64,000 bases of DNA from Reticulitermes lucifugus (Eukaryota; Arthropoda; Insecta; Blattodea; Rhinotermitidae). How positions within the stretch are numbered: the first letter of the stretch is position 1; each line of letters begins with the position of its first letter. Location of the stretch: positions 1,785 to 65,784 of the forward strand of contig JAKCWW010000629.1 in the NCBI GenBank assembly GCA_026260175.1, given 5' to 3'. Below are positions 12,090 to 24,690 of this stretch, one piece after another. The position numbers and the translations under genes were made by a program. The notes under the pieces are model-generated. The model did not search any database. It worked only from the letters and a program-made list of their open reading frames with translations, and was not told the origin of the DNA.

Positions 12090-13550
12090 CTATTATAAAG
12101 GTCACAAAAGTAGGGGTTGCAAGTCAGGCCATTATAAAGTGGGGGTCTACTGTATTGAATGTAAGTAGTTACAGAAATGCATGCAAGGTAAAGCCATACC
12201 CTTTTCACATGTATTATTAAGGAGGAAGGTGTTGCGGACAGTGGGAAGTAGTGGAAAGAGTAGAACTGAAAATAAATGGGATGTATCGGGTGTGGGGCAG
12301 TCTGCACAACTGGAAGTTCCCAAGTGAAGCGCATCAAGAAGAGCGAGCAGTCGACCGTTAGCACAACACGCCTGTTCCTGGTGACATCGCAGAGTGCTGT
12401 TCTGTAAGTGAAATCGGACCTTACTGTTACCTAGACCCTGCGGCTCTAATCCCAAAGCCTAACCATTGGATCAGTCAATATAAATTTCCACAGCCTTTTT
12501 ACCTCATCTGTTCCAATATTATCAGTTACGGCCTCCTGTGATCTAATGATGTGTCTATCAAACTCCACGGTATCACATCTCAGGCCATAAACTTAATACT
12601 GACCACCCTGAGAACTTCGACCCTCAATCACCGTCTGCGTTTGTCTTACAAGACATTTCGCAATGACAAAGTCTTGTGTGCTGTTCTCTCTCCTGTCTGA
12701 GTTCTACTCCACACCCACAGTAACGGAGCTGCACTAAACTCTTGTAGAACCTGAAGGTCCAATAATGCTGGCGGATGTGATTTTCAGTCTGTCAGTACTA
12801 GGTGTGATATGTAAATGCTCATTATACGAGTATAATAGCATAATCATACATATAACTCCTACATTAACAATCCTGCGAGACGTTTTATGCCCACATTTGT
12901 GACTAACACCTGCACTGGCGAGATCCGTGCCGTTCGTCAGAAGTACCAGTGTAATGGTAGTGTTAAATTCAGTAAATAGTAGTCCTGTAGGTAATTTAAC
13001 GTTGTATGTTTGTCTAATGGCTTGTTCCAATACACTTTGTTGTAGCACTGTCTTCACGTGCTGGACGTCACAGCACCTCTGTATGTCTTGTAACAATGCA
13101 GGCTTATGTGAGATTTGTGGTTCTCACTGCATGTGTTCTTGGTTGACACCATGTCGTTGGGTCAGCGATTCCCGACGTACTTTCGAAAAGTCGGCCACTC
13201 GCCCAGCGGCACACTATCATATCGCAGACCTGAATCTTCCGATACATATGTCCGTTTTGCCCGCATTGTTCATAGGCTCTCAGAGAGATGAGGGTTGTGA
13301 CGTCAAGTTTGTAAGTACTGTGATACAACAGATTGCATTGGTACAGCCACGAGACTAAACATACAGCGTGGAATTAACTGCAGTACTACTGCTGAATTTA
13401 ATAGTCATTATGCTCGTACTTCTGATGCGGCGCTGTGATTGCATCAGTGCTGGTGCTGCTGCAATGTGGGTGGTAGAAGTCAGAGTCCGCAGAAAGAATG
13501 GGAACGTTCACTAATGGAGAATTTATCAGAGAGTTCCGTACCTTTACTAA
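12090..13550. other. CpG-rich region, open frames without recognisable product
   Basis: Frames overlap on both strands (for example 12927-13358 plus and 12734-13096 minus) with no domain I can name. A weak ETSV-like piece occurs at 12565-12640. I see no supported exon structure. Confidence 0.4.
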
Positions 13551-14110
13551 CTGAGCAAGCCTCGTGGTCTAGTGGATAGGAAGCTAGACTGCTAATATTA
13601 CGATCAGAAGTTCGAAACCAGAGCAGCCCACAGGAGACTGTTAAAAAAAATTTTCTGCCAAACTTCCTTGGCCTCAGAATTCATCAGGAAGTTCCAACAT
13701 TATTATTTAAACAAGAACGTGGTGGTCTAGTGGCTAAAGCACTGGACAGCCAAACTTTATGAACAGCAGCAGTTCGAGACCGGCCGCCGGCAAGAACTTG
13801 GATTTAGAAAATTTATTGTCAAGATTCCTTGACCTCACAATTCATCAGGAAGTTCCAAAATTATTATTTCAACAAGAACGTGGTGGTCTAGTGGATAAGG
13901 CACTGGACAGCTAAACGTTATGAACAGCAGCAGTTCGAGACCGGCCGCCGGCAAGGACTTGGACTTAGAAAATTTATTGTCAAGATCCTCTACCTCACAA
14001 TTCATCAGGAAGTTCCAAAATTATTCTTTCAACAAGAACTTCGTGGTCTAGTGGATAAGACACCGGGCCAGCAATCCAAGGGTCGCCAGTTCGAGTCCAG
14101 CGGGTTCCAA
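13551..14110 (+). repeat. Tandem array of four tRNA-like modules, period about 160 bp
   Basis: Box A (TGGTCTAGTGG) begins at 13565, 13723, 13884 and 14044; box B (GTTCGA..CC) begins at 13610, 13772, 13933 and 14089. The inter-box spacing of about 45 bp is tRNA-like. Modules 1-3 are each followed by a shared tail (AATTCATCAGGAAGTTCCAA..ATTATT). The heads resemble tRNA-Glu/Asp box A, but the remaining cloverleaf is not intact, so these are SINE-like, not tRNA genes. Modules 2 and 3 are the closest pair. Confidence 0.85.
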
Positions 14111-14230
14111 GATTGTCGGAGCAACGAGCACGAGAGACACCTGGTAGTCGCTTCAAAGACAAAGATGAATACAAGGAAATGGCTAAACGGATAGTAAAAA
14201 AAAAATCCTTTAATACGCCCGTCGTGTGTT

Positions 14231-14457
14231 GGTACCCAGAATTTTCCGTTGGCGCAGCTCTCCCCGCCAGGAAAATTTTTACTAGCGTGCCATGAATTTC
14301 TGGCGCGTAAAATTTACTACCACGCCCAGAATATGGGTACAACGAATTTTTTAATTGGCAGTTCTGAGCTATAAAAATTTACGGTGCCCGTGTAATTTTA
14401 GTACCAAGAATTCTCAATTGGTGGCGCTCTGGATTAACTTTTTATACAGGGCCCGCC
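14231..14457. repeat. Degenerate repeat with GGTACC-AGAATTNTCNNTTGG units
   Basis: Three related units start at about 14231, 14336 and 14400: GGTACCCAGAATTTTCCGTTGG, GGTACAACGAATTTTTTAATT and AGTACCAAGAATTCTCAATTGG, each followed by a GC..CTCT-like segment and an AAATTTTTA-like segment. Spacing is irregular (about 105 and 64 bp). Confidence 0.6.
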
Positions 14458-14467
14458 ATTCTTGAGC

Positions 14468-14593
14468 CAGGGGTGTCCCACACTGGGCTGGCTTACGGAC
14501 CATACGCGTACATATACGTGGTATATCTAGGCGCCTAACTCGAGCATTTCCTTAATTACACGATTTCAGAATGTTCCCGCGTGGACACCCCTA
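14468..14593. mobile_element. Candidate 125-bp MITE with hAT-like ends
   Basis: Starts CAGGGGTGTCCCAC and ends GTGGACACCCCTA, inverted. Flanks CTTGAG and CTTTAG could be a decayed target duplication. Non-coding. Confidence 0.5.
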
Positions 14594-16224
14594 CTTTAGG
14601 TAAAATTATTTTGCGGGGGAAATTTTGAGGTTAGACACTTAATACCAAAGGCCGCCAATAAATACCACGAACATGGTTTGAAAAACTGCCAAGACCTGAA
14701 TCATTCCCCCCCCCCCTCCAATAGATAGTAGTAACGTCACGACCTCGCACACGATTCAGTATGAAAAACCAGATTGCTCAAAAGTGGAAAAAAGTCACAT
14801 GGCGGTTTTGGTACCTCGAGTCAAATAGGTTGGTCATGAAATCTTACATGTACTTGCACTTGAAGATATTTCAAACTTCCCACACCAAAAACACAACTGC
14901 TTACATTTGGCCACAAATCCCTCCATTATTAAGATACAATAGGGATAACTTATATTCCCATTTGAAATACCACTTGTACTAAGTGGCAGCACCTGACAGT
15001 ATAGTAGACGCAAGCACACATTGGATATTACTGCATATGACCATTTTCTCACGGCATTTTTTTACAAATCTGAGTAAACTGATAACACAATTTACATATA
15101 ATAAACAATATTTTAGGCTAGACTACTATTGGATAAAATGAATCTGCCAGACTTCAGTGTGTGCCTTAGATATTCGCTGAACTACTAAATGTGTACTGAA
15201 AAACCTGAGCTAACATTTACCCACAGACTTTATAAACATGTAAGAAAACATGACCAACCAACAGGCAGTATAACAAGGAACATTCAAAGAAAGGAAACTT
15301 GAAATAAAAATGAACACTAGGAAAATATACAATAAAATACACATACATCAACTCTTATAAAGTTCCAGTAATACATTAGGTAATCATGTGGACTTGGACA
15401 TGGATGGGATTTATGGGGGCTTCAAACTTTATTGTCACCCTCCTGGTATACAATAATGGAATGTGGTTACACTCCAACACAACACTAGTATCATCAGGAC
15501 ATAAATTAAAATCATATTCATTAACAGTGTACCTCTGCATGTTTTGCCTTGCAAAGGGACATCTGGATCATTTCTCTCAACAAACCTACTATATATAAAA
15601 GCTGTGTGTGTAGGGATGTTTGTCCTCATACAGTATGTCACGTAGCACATAACATCAGTGGCGGTACTTGTACATTTTGATACTTTTGGGAGGTTGTTTC
15701 AAAAAGCAGACAAGGCCTAAGGCCCACAGACTGTAACAGTGCTTTTAAACTTTTTCCAAGTTAACTGGGTTCGAAAGGCTCCTCAAAGCGTGATGTAAGG
15801 TTTTCTTCATGACCAAGCCACAGAGGTTAGTTTGGCCTATTAGGAACTTCATTCTCTCTTGCCACAAAAACTTGCAGCATATTAATTTTTGTGATTCCTT
15901 GACCAGTTCAGCCTCACAAGGTATTTTTACAATGCAGATCATTCTGGCATCCCAAAAACTCTCTAGAATTGGGTCTAATACAGGAGGAAAGGACACATAA
16001 TCACTTCCTACACAAAAATTTGATTAATATACCGGTACTTAACAATCAACATAATTAATATAAATAGAATAGTGCAGTGGAGGCACTTCCTAACAAAAAA
16101 TACACAAATTTAGAGGGAAATATTTAATGCTTGAGGCAACTCAAAACTTTGAACAATTCTTCAACATGTTCTTCACATTTCTAGACCTGAGAAGCAGAAG
16201 GATGTAAATCCAATTTTATTGTAT
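14594..16224. other. No recognised gene; CpG-poor from about 14.8 kb
   Basis: Includes a C-run at about 14707-14717. A decayed CTGATGATA motif on the minus strand near 15500 resembles the hammerhead-like 5' core but has no supporting stem. Confidence 0.4.
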
Positions 16225-16300
16225 TTGAGATAGAGCTATACCTCTACTCCCCCTCTGGGCCTTTTTGGCCTGTTCTAGGGAGAACTGTACCTTACCTTAC
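16225..16300 (+). repeat. SINE family C, 3' end only
   Basis: GATAGAGCTATACCTCTACTC followed by TGGGCC and a TACCTTACCTTA tail matches the 3' ends at 24.5 and 33.5 kb. Confidence 0.75.
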
Positions 16301-17234
16301 ATAACTTTCTTAGAATTTCAAGCTCTGCAGGTGCAAATGATTGTAAGTCCAAATACTGTCCCAGTGTAGCTGGACTAAGAACGAAGCAGCAGTAAGTGAC
16401 ATACTGGTCTAAGAAAAATGATGTATTATCTGAAATATGATAAAATTGGTTGCACACCCTTCTGCTTCTCAAGTCCAGATTTTTGCATTGAAGAAATATG
16501 TATACAAACAAAACAGGCGTAAAAACTTCATACATGCCAATATTACTTGTTGAAAATCAACAGGCTGTATGCTAGTTGTTAATAAAGTGGCAAAAAACTT
16601 GCACTATATCAGTGTATTTGTAAATTATAATAAAAACTGGTTATGATAAGGCTTAATATAACAGGCAAATTAAATTTTCCTACAGCATTCTCAGATTCAT
16701 CACTAAACATACATACAGATGATGAGAGATTAGACTCAGATATCTGCGACCTACTCACACAGATACAAATATACATAACTTATCTGATAAACCCGGCTGC
16801 ATTTATGTAATTAACCATATCTACAATTTGCCTTGAGCAACTCAGATAAACATTGAAACACATAAATGAAATATCTGACATGTATCCCTGTAAAATAATA
16901 TGGAGGAAAATATGGAACAATAAATATATAAGTTTCACATGTAAAACCATATCTCAGACAAGTTATAAAACTGTTCAAGCAAATTACAGTGAAAGTCACT
17001 TTTAATACAATTCTTTGAAATAACTGTTAACGCACCACACACAAACCCTAATATTAAGAACACAAACACTCTGATGCTGAGAACTTTCTTCTGACTTCAA
17101 CATATACATGGCACATGGTACACATCAGACCTGCATCAGTTACAACTGACATTTAAGCATCTGTCCCACTGTGACACCAAGGCTTGCTTCATGTCCATGT
17201 CACTTGCCAGACAGGTGCTCTTAAGGGATTATTG
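16301..17234. other. CpG-poor sequence, no gene seen
   Basis: Short frames only; no domain or repeat was recognised. Confidence 0.4.
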
Positions 17235-17840
17235 TACCCTGGAGCAGCAATGTGTTTTACAACAAATGGCCTGCCGTCGTACCACAAGAAAGCTCAGCAG
17301 TTACAGTATCATTACAAGTAAATCCACAAGAAGCACATTTTATGCTTATAAAAGACAGTTGCTCTGACTTCCTCACGTATGGCATTTCTTTGAATTCCTT
17401 CTCTGTGGGATATGATGATGGCTGTTTGCACATCACGGATGCTATACTGGTTTTGAGCATCATGTGATTAACAAATGTTTCATCCCCTGTAACAATGTAC
17501 TGCAGAAACTGCTCTCCATGACTGGCATAATGTGTCAGATGCGCGAGAGGAAGTTCCAGCTTTGTGATCATCTGTGAGGTTCGACACCCAGCCTGCACAC
17601 ATTTTTCTGTAATCCAGTTGGTCATGGACAATGTTGTATGCATTACCCAACAAAGTGTCTAGCTCTGAGGCAAGGTTGGTCAACTTAATGTGGTGTCCTC
17701 TCTGGTAACGGCACCTGCATGACACACATGGTCATTCATTGTGGACATGTCTGTGTATCCTGATTGCTGCTCGTCAACATCTGTCCTGCCATAAGTGAAA
17801 GCACTGCACCATATCCACACTTGTTTTCATTATTATTTGT
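17235..17840 (-). mobile_element. Mariner transposon relic 1
   Basis: The minus strand holds mariner transposase segments in the right order: GRTDVDEQQSGYTDMSTMN, the DQLDYRKMCAGWVSNLTDDH helix-turn-helix region, and FLQYIVTGDETFVNH, which contains the first catalytic Asp context (VTGDE), then the SSYPTEKEFKE stretch. Frame breaks and loss of the C-terminal catalytic part make it dead. Terminal repeats were not located; about 600 bp remain of a typical 1.3 kb. Confidence 0.85.
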
Positions 17841-20800
17841 GCTTTGTATACCTTCACCAAAAGGCGATGAATTTTCACCAGTGCAACACCCTTCACATGC
17901 ATAAATCAAATCACACTGCATACTTGGACTTATGACTTTCTCTCCAGTATGCCTGCCTGTTACATGGTGAAATCTGAGGTCAGATAATGCTATTTCACAT
18001 GAGATGTGCTGTTACTTTATATTTTACACGTACATGTACACTGGTCAAAGAGGCAGACATTGCTACACATTCTGAACAATGCTGACAGCTGTGGTATAAT
18101 GGACAAGGAAAAAAAACTTGGCACTATGAACAAGCACACAAAGACCATACATGTGGAAAAACTGTACACACACATTGTGAAGGAGACTGATCACGGCACA
18201 CGAAGCGAAACATACTATCCTACTATTTAGTCTAGCCTGATCACTGCACAATAAAGATCTCTTTCTGTCCAAGTTCAATGTGGGAACGTAACAATGCCAA
18301 CACCACTTATACACTACCACTCACTATGGCAATACAGCACTTACACCGCTACACTAATCACAGCACGTACTCATGATGCACTTACATAACACACATATGA
18401 AAAACATTTTGTGGAGCACTATTTTATTTTCATATTACAGGAATTTATCACACAGATCCACACAACAATAAACTGGAGTAGAGGCATACATGTCTGCAAG
18501 GACTACCACAACATCCTCATATACCCATCTTTTTGATATACATAATTTTGAGACACTTAATGGAAGAGATGTTCCTATACTGTTTAATCACATTTCATCA
18601 TAACCAGTTTTTATTATATTTACCAGTATACTGACTTATGTAAGGATACCACATGACTAAAAACCTGATGGTGGGGAAATCCTCCTAAGTATGACGTTTT
18701 AGGTGTCAAAACACAGTGAGGTACATTGTTAAATTAATGCATTTTGTGTTCTGATGATACTTGTGTAAGTTCATAACACAATGGTACAAATACAAACATG
18801 AAAACAGAATGTGGTGTTCTTACAACAAATACTGACCTCCAAATAGTCCGAGTGCTCATTTACAAATGGGGCTGACAATTACCTTTAACTGCCAAGATAC
18901 TGAAACCATGAATGGCAATGAAATGCTCAAGAATCACTATGTACATTTTTAAGCCACAAGTATTTGCATATCTGCACATGACCAAAATCCAAACTTAATG
19001 ATTCCTTACACTAACTCCACAGACCAGTCCTTCTTGGGAAGGTTGGCTAGTCAAGACATTTACTGCATTTTACAGAAATGGTAGGCTCATTACTGTCCAC
19101 AAAAACCTAGTATTCACTATTCTCTGCAAAATGGATTCAGTTCACATCCTCCCATCTATGCCTGGGTATTCTAAGTTATCTCCTTTCCCTCAGTATTCTG
19201 ACCAAAATTTTGTGCAGTTATTCATACACAAAACAAAATCATATTGATCTCAATTACAGTTAGAATAAAATGGGTTGCATCAAAATGTCGTATTACTGCG
19301 GCCAGCCATCTGCTGTGCATCCCTACCAGCGAGGCTCCCATACAGTTATACTGTGCAACAGGATTAAACAAATTTGTGTCATGATGTTGAACTTGATGAC
19401 CGACCACAGTCGTTCACTACACATCACAACAATATTGCACAATACATTCAGTCTGGTGTAGTCGTGATGATAGGAAGAGATATGCAACAGAGAAGGCAGC
19501 AATGACTGACATACTTGTGGCTACAGTACCAATACTGCCCTGTGGAAACAGTGGCAAGAAAAAAAATGGTTCATGGGGAGATATACACCTTCACAAACTT
19601 GTATTAGCAAAAGATGGCTGTGAGAAGCACTTGAGAATTGAAAATGAAATTGTGGACAGAACTGTCTCATTCTTACATAAATCTCATAATAACCTCTAAT
19701 ACAAAAGCCATCTGTCTGATCAGTTGCACAGTATAGCAAGATTGGTCCTAGTTCAAATGACTGGATAGTGAAACAGTTTTTCGTGGTGTTCCGCAGTGAG
19801 TGTGACACTCACGTGCCCTGTGAAATGAGTACGATGGGGAACAACTGTTCCAGAAGATCACACTATGACAGGCCATGTCTTCCTGCCTGATATTATTGAA
19901 ATGTCACCGACTACCAACTGATAGTGAAACATCACATAAGACTTGAATCTTCACCAACAGCATTACAAGAACCTCAAATCTCATTAATGGTGGCCTGGTC
20001 AAGATTCAAACCAGGTGTAACCATCTGAACCAACCTGCTCATCATTTTATCCATCCCCATTGTCAGATTAAGTTCCATATTAATGTCCCAATCTAAGTCC
20101 ATACCCTAGCACGTCCCATGGTTCACTGCAGGTATGTGTCTGTCTATACATTCTACCAAGTGCCAGAATGTGCAAAGGAACACTTAAACTGCAGCTGTCA
20201 GCTTAATATTCATAGCTCCAATTTGTCAAGTACAACTCAGCTGATGTGTAATATAACTCTTGGCCACCAGTCAGATAATGTGCCCCACAGCAACAATACT
20301 TGGCTCAAAGTGCCTCCCATATCAGATCAGAGTGGCCACTTACATATGAACATCAACTTCATCTGCATCCAAGTTTTCAAAGTATATCCAAGTCCCAAAC
20401 AGACAAAATATATTGCAGAGGGAAAATTCAAATGTGGTACTCCACGCTGCAGAAGACCACGTGTAATTCCAACTGGTCCCATCAATTCAAACGGATTAAA
20501 CTGTTAGAGGCCCATCTGATTCTTGATTAATCCTTCTGGCCAGGAACCAGTCATCACTATTTTGCACTTCTGTATGTCCACATTTAACTGTTCTGTCTCA
20601 GTCAATATGAAGTTAGCTAATTCTGTTTGGGTTCTTTCACCAGAAACTTGTGACATTTCTTCATGCAGCATTGCAGGTGTGGGAGACAAGTTGAGTTTGC
20701 CAATGCCATCTGCATGAGAACCCATCTCTGTAACTCTTCACAAAATCAAAGCACAATGTGATCTTGCAGCAACTTGATACACCCTACATCAGTAATCTTT

Positions 20801-21544
20801 TATCAGGCTATCCACATATGCCACTGTGCCAATCAACAGTCAGCCTGCCAACTCTGTGCAACACATTCTACACATCCATAATATCTGGGCCATAGACTGC
20901 TTGCGGCAGGCAGGCATCAGGTATGGGCCACCATCATGCGCCTGTCCAGAGGAAACTGATTGTTGCACAGATCTCTTCATAACACCACATTCTGAGAAAA
21001 TTTACCACTTCCAGATGATACCATCCCAACCGACTTGCCTTTCATGCACCCTTTACATTACACACTATCTGGGCAAGACATTCAAATGCATATTGTCACT
21101 TCCACATTGCACATAAATTTCTTCTTCCACAAGCCATGAAATTTCACTTACTGATTGATGCAAAAATGATTACTTTTCACTTGGAAGGGATATGAATGAC
21201 ATTATTTCACTTACATCTCAAAGTGTCATCCCGCTCTCTCTCTCTCTCTAACAAACCATAAGTAGCAGCACAATATATCAATCTGCAGTGTGAAATTCTT
21301 TATGAACTGCTCTGACACATGTGAGACTGATCAATAAGCACACTTGTAATTTGTAAAGCCAGGTTACACTGTCAGTCCTGGAGAATATGAAATAATTTGT
21401 CTCAGAAAGTACAAGTGACTCCATTCTAAAGATCACAGAGCAAAATGCCTGCACGTGGGCAGTCTCTTTCTATGAAGTCCCTTAAACTAAACACTTTCCT
21501 TTCATGCTACCAACTACTGGAAACACTAAACTAATCCTCTAAAC
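17841..21544. other. CpG-poor sequence, open frames without known product
   Basis: Frames up to 129 codons (20118-20507 plus; 20504-20725 minus) show no domain I recognise and no exon context. 19955-19990 (AGAACCTCAAATCTCATTAATG) resembles the family G 3' flank. A CT-run lies at 21233-21250. Confidence 0.4.
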
Positions 21545-21650
21545 CCCAGTGGTAAGTATATGTACCACCTCCTGTAACATTTAACGACTCTACATTTTGC
21601 CATGCAGTATTTATACATTTTGCACAATTCTCACAATCAGCAGTGACTGT
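21545..21650 (+). repeat. Old repeat I, left part, split by mariner
   Basis: CCAGTGGTAAGTATATGTACC to CACAATCAGCAGTGACTG matches repeat I. The matching continuation (GGCCATTGTAATAGACACAGA) resumes at about 22870 after the mariner. Confidence 0.7.
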
Positions 21651-22846
21651 GTGGGTGAGTCAGAAAGTATCCACAATGTACATTTTAAATTTAATCCAAC
21701 AACAATAGAAAATGTGCAAAAGAATAATTTTTCCACATAGTCCCCCAGCTTTTCAATATACTTAGTCCAGTGGTAAACAAGCCTCTGTATGCCCTGAGAA
21801 AAAAAAAAAAAACCTTGTTTTGGAGTGACTGGAAATCCTCACATGAGCCGATTCCTTCACTTCTTTGTCACTGGCAAATTGATGACCTATTTAAAGCATC
21901 TCTCAGTGAATCCAAGTGGTGAGAGTCCAAAGGTGCTTCATCAGGGCTATATGGAGGGTGTTCCAGTAACTCAAAGTGCAGCTGCCAGAGGGTTTCAACC
22001 ATGTGGACAGCAGCATGTGTAACGCATTGTTATGCAAAAGACCTCTTTTGACAGTAGTCCTCAGCATCTGCTGCCTCAGTTTGTAACACATCTCAGAATA
22101 ATAAGCACTATTTACAGTTGTGCCCCTGTCATGATAATGTTCTGCTATTGGCCTTTGTGAATCCCAAAACAAAATCTCTTCGCTTGCTGTTGTTGCATTT
22201 TGAACTTTCTTTTGACTGGTGACTGTTGAGGTTTCCATTCCATGCTCTCTGGATTGTGGTAATGGACCCATGTTTCGTTCACAACAATGATGGGTCTCAA
22301 AAAATCATAACCTTCATTTTCATAGCAATTCAAAAGGTGCTGGCAGATATCAAACCATTGAACTTGTGCTCTTCTGTGACTTGCTTGGGAACCATCTTGC
22401 ACAATCCATATAAAAGCCTGTTCAGTTCTGATGATTTCATGCATGGACCCATGACTGATTTTCAGGTGATTTGCCACTTCATCAATTAGTGACCCTTCTG
22501 CTGTTCAGAATTATGGCACAGATTTCGTAATGGATGTGTCTGGCCACCCTTGCCACTCTGCATCACTTACTTTTGCTACACTTTCTGAATCAGTCATACA
22601 CAGTTTGCTATGGTGAAGCACTGTTCCCATACCGTACTGAAAGTCCAATGGATTTCTGCTCCCGGTACACCTTCAGCCCCCAAAAGTTCATCACTGTACA
22701 CTACTCTTATTTGGTGCATACAGCAGTACAGTGGCAATATTAACACCACTTCAACATAAGGTGATAGTTCAATGTTGAAACCACAACACTAAGTTAGCAC
22801 TAAAAAAAATGTAAATGAAACATTACAGATACTTTGACTTACCCAC
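21651..22846 (-). mobile_element. Mariner transposon relic 2 with terminal inverted repeats
   Basis: Left end GTGGGTGAGTCAGAAAGTAT (21651) and right end ATACTTTGACTTACCCAC (to 22846) are inverted repeats of about 28 bp. The minus strand encodes, in broken frames, ANHLKISHGSMHEIIRTEQ, then VVNETWVHYHNPESMEWK (catalytic VTGDETW region with Asp replaced), RGTTVNSAYYSEM, and EHPPYSPDEAPLDSH, which corresponds to the YSPDLAPSDYH catalytic motif. Length 1.2 kb is near full. Multiple stops and frameshifts make it dead. Confidence 0.9.
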
Positions 22847-22864
22847 ATTTTTACTTGAACAGCA

Positions 22865-22925
22865 CTGACTGGCCATTGTAATAGACACAGAGTTTATTTT
22901 CTGAGAGACAAATATCAGTCTTCAA
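22865..22925 (+). repeat. Old repeat I, right part
   Basis: CATTGTAATAGACACAGAGTT continues repeat I beyond the mariner. Confidence 0.6.
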
Positions 22926-24285
22926 AGAATTAAGGTCCATAAACATACACACAACTGCTGGTGGCTTTTGAGTAACTTAATAATGCACTATCCATGTACA
23001 AGTGATTTCTTCCTGTTAATAATAACAAAGAATGTTTACAATATTTGCCTTTTCATAAATACCTTTAACAGAATGTCAATTTCAGCCATAAATTTAAAAC
23101 CACTGGAATAATGTCTGACAGAGTCCTGGTTACTCAAACTTCTGCATTATATACCCACTTCCTTCAAAGCCAAACATGTACAGTACACTACCAATAACTT
23201 TCGTACACCAAAACAGAAACGCAGTCATATTCCTGGCGGGGGTAGAGCACATTTCTTCCTCACACTGAAACTCATCTAGTCTCCTATCCAATTATCACTT
23301 GTGGTTCTTTCCTCAAGCACAAACTGTACAGAGCATTCACCTCAATCTGGTATTAAAGTTAGGAATGTGTGGGCTATTCATGTCACTCCTGTGTAAGACG
23401 CCACACTTTTCAACCCAAAACTAAAATGTCTGTTTGGATCAATAAAGGAGGCCATGAATAGTAAGTAAGAACACCACATAATAAAATTTTAAAATGTGTC
23501 ACCTTGAACTGATCCTCTTCTTCAACTGCACCGCTGTTCTTCCACTGATTCTTCCTCTTACCTTTTAGTGTGTCAGCAAATTTCATTTTCCATCACACAT
23601 GTAGTAAAAAATAGATGTCTTCATGTGGGAGTTCTATTACACAGCAATCCTACTACTTATTAAAAGAACTGTTGGAAGTTTACTTAACTACAGACTTATC
23701 AGTAGAAACACTCACCTGTCTGCATATTTACATTTTTCTACTGTCAGAGCCATCAGACCTGGATTCTGATTGTAACTTCTCCAACAGTTTTACAAATGTT
23801 AAAAATTGGCACATAAAAGAGTAACAGAGACCTTATATTTGATAATGCAAAAGAAAGATCACATTATGATATGTGAACACAGTGTAACAGTTCTGGTACA
23901 TTCACTCCATATATTTTAATCACATCAAACACTGTAAGATTTACAGAAAGTACAGGGGACATAAGATTATTTCATTCTTCTCTACGACTTCTGTTTCAGC
24001 CACTTCATGCTCTGAAACAAATACAGGTTTCCAGCAAAGTGTCCATTACTGATCCATTTTAACAAAACCTAGACATTTTAATAAAAACCCTCAATACTGA
24101 ATTTCATGAAAATCTGTTCAGCAGCTTTCACATTTCATGCAGACATATGAAGAGGCAAGGTGGAGGTAAAGGGCTATTTTGTAACTTTTCCTTCTGAATG
24201 TGACAAAAAATGATTTGATGTTCCTGATAATGTCTCAACTTGTGGGAGGCATGAGGATTCAGGATGGGGAAGGAAACATTTTGGA
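22926..24285. other. CpG-poor sequence, no gene seen
   Basis: 24060-24160 (CTCAATACTGAATTTCATGAA..GCAGACATATGA) matches the repeat E/F tail seen at 26.78 kb. Confidence 0.4.
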
Positions 24286-24289
24286 CAGC

Positions 24290-24570
24290 TCAGTCAGTAT
24301 AGTGACTACACTACAAACTTGATAACTGAGAACTCATGGTTTAAATCCTACAGGAAGCAGCATTTTCTCTTCTCCAAAATGTTCAGACCAACTCTGGGGC
24401 CTACCCAGCAACATATTTGATGAGTAATGGGGATCTTTTCTGCAGAGATAAAGTGGCTGAAGCACAAAGCTGACTACTGCATCTAATGCTAAGATGAAAA
24501 ATGCATGGAGCTATACCTTTGCTCCCCCATATGCCTTCATGGCATGCACATAGACAACTTTACTTTTAAC
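24290..24570 (+). repeat. SINE family C, decayed full-length copy
   Basis: AGTATAGTGACTA, box-B-like GGTTTAAATCCT, CTTCTCCAAAATGTTCAGACC, GGGGCCTACCCAGC, GGAGCTATACCT..GCTCCC and the GACAACTTTAC tail follow the family order. CG sites are lost. Confidence 0.85.
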
Positions 24571-24648
24571 TTTAAGCATGTAGTTCCAACTCTTACATTA
24601 ACAGTTACAAATAAAACATAATTTAGTTTTCAGTTATTTTTGGCATAT

Positions 24649-24690
24649 TATTATTATTATTATTATTATTATTACTACTACTACTACTAC
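24649..24690. repeat. ATT then ACT microsatellite
   Basis: Compound trinucleotide run. Confidence 0.95.

Noticed and set aside
12927-13358. 143-codon plus-strand frame opposite a 120-codon minus frame
   Set aside because: Cys-rich chance frame; overlapping frames on both strands and no family resemblance.
13565-14098. Four possible tRNA genes
   Set aside because: Box A and B are good but acceptor stems and anticodon arms do not pair; common tail sequence shows SINE-like modules.
20118-20725. Possible two-exon gene from frames on both strands
   Set aside because: No consistent strand, no splice sites that join frames, no known domain.
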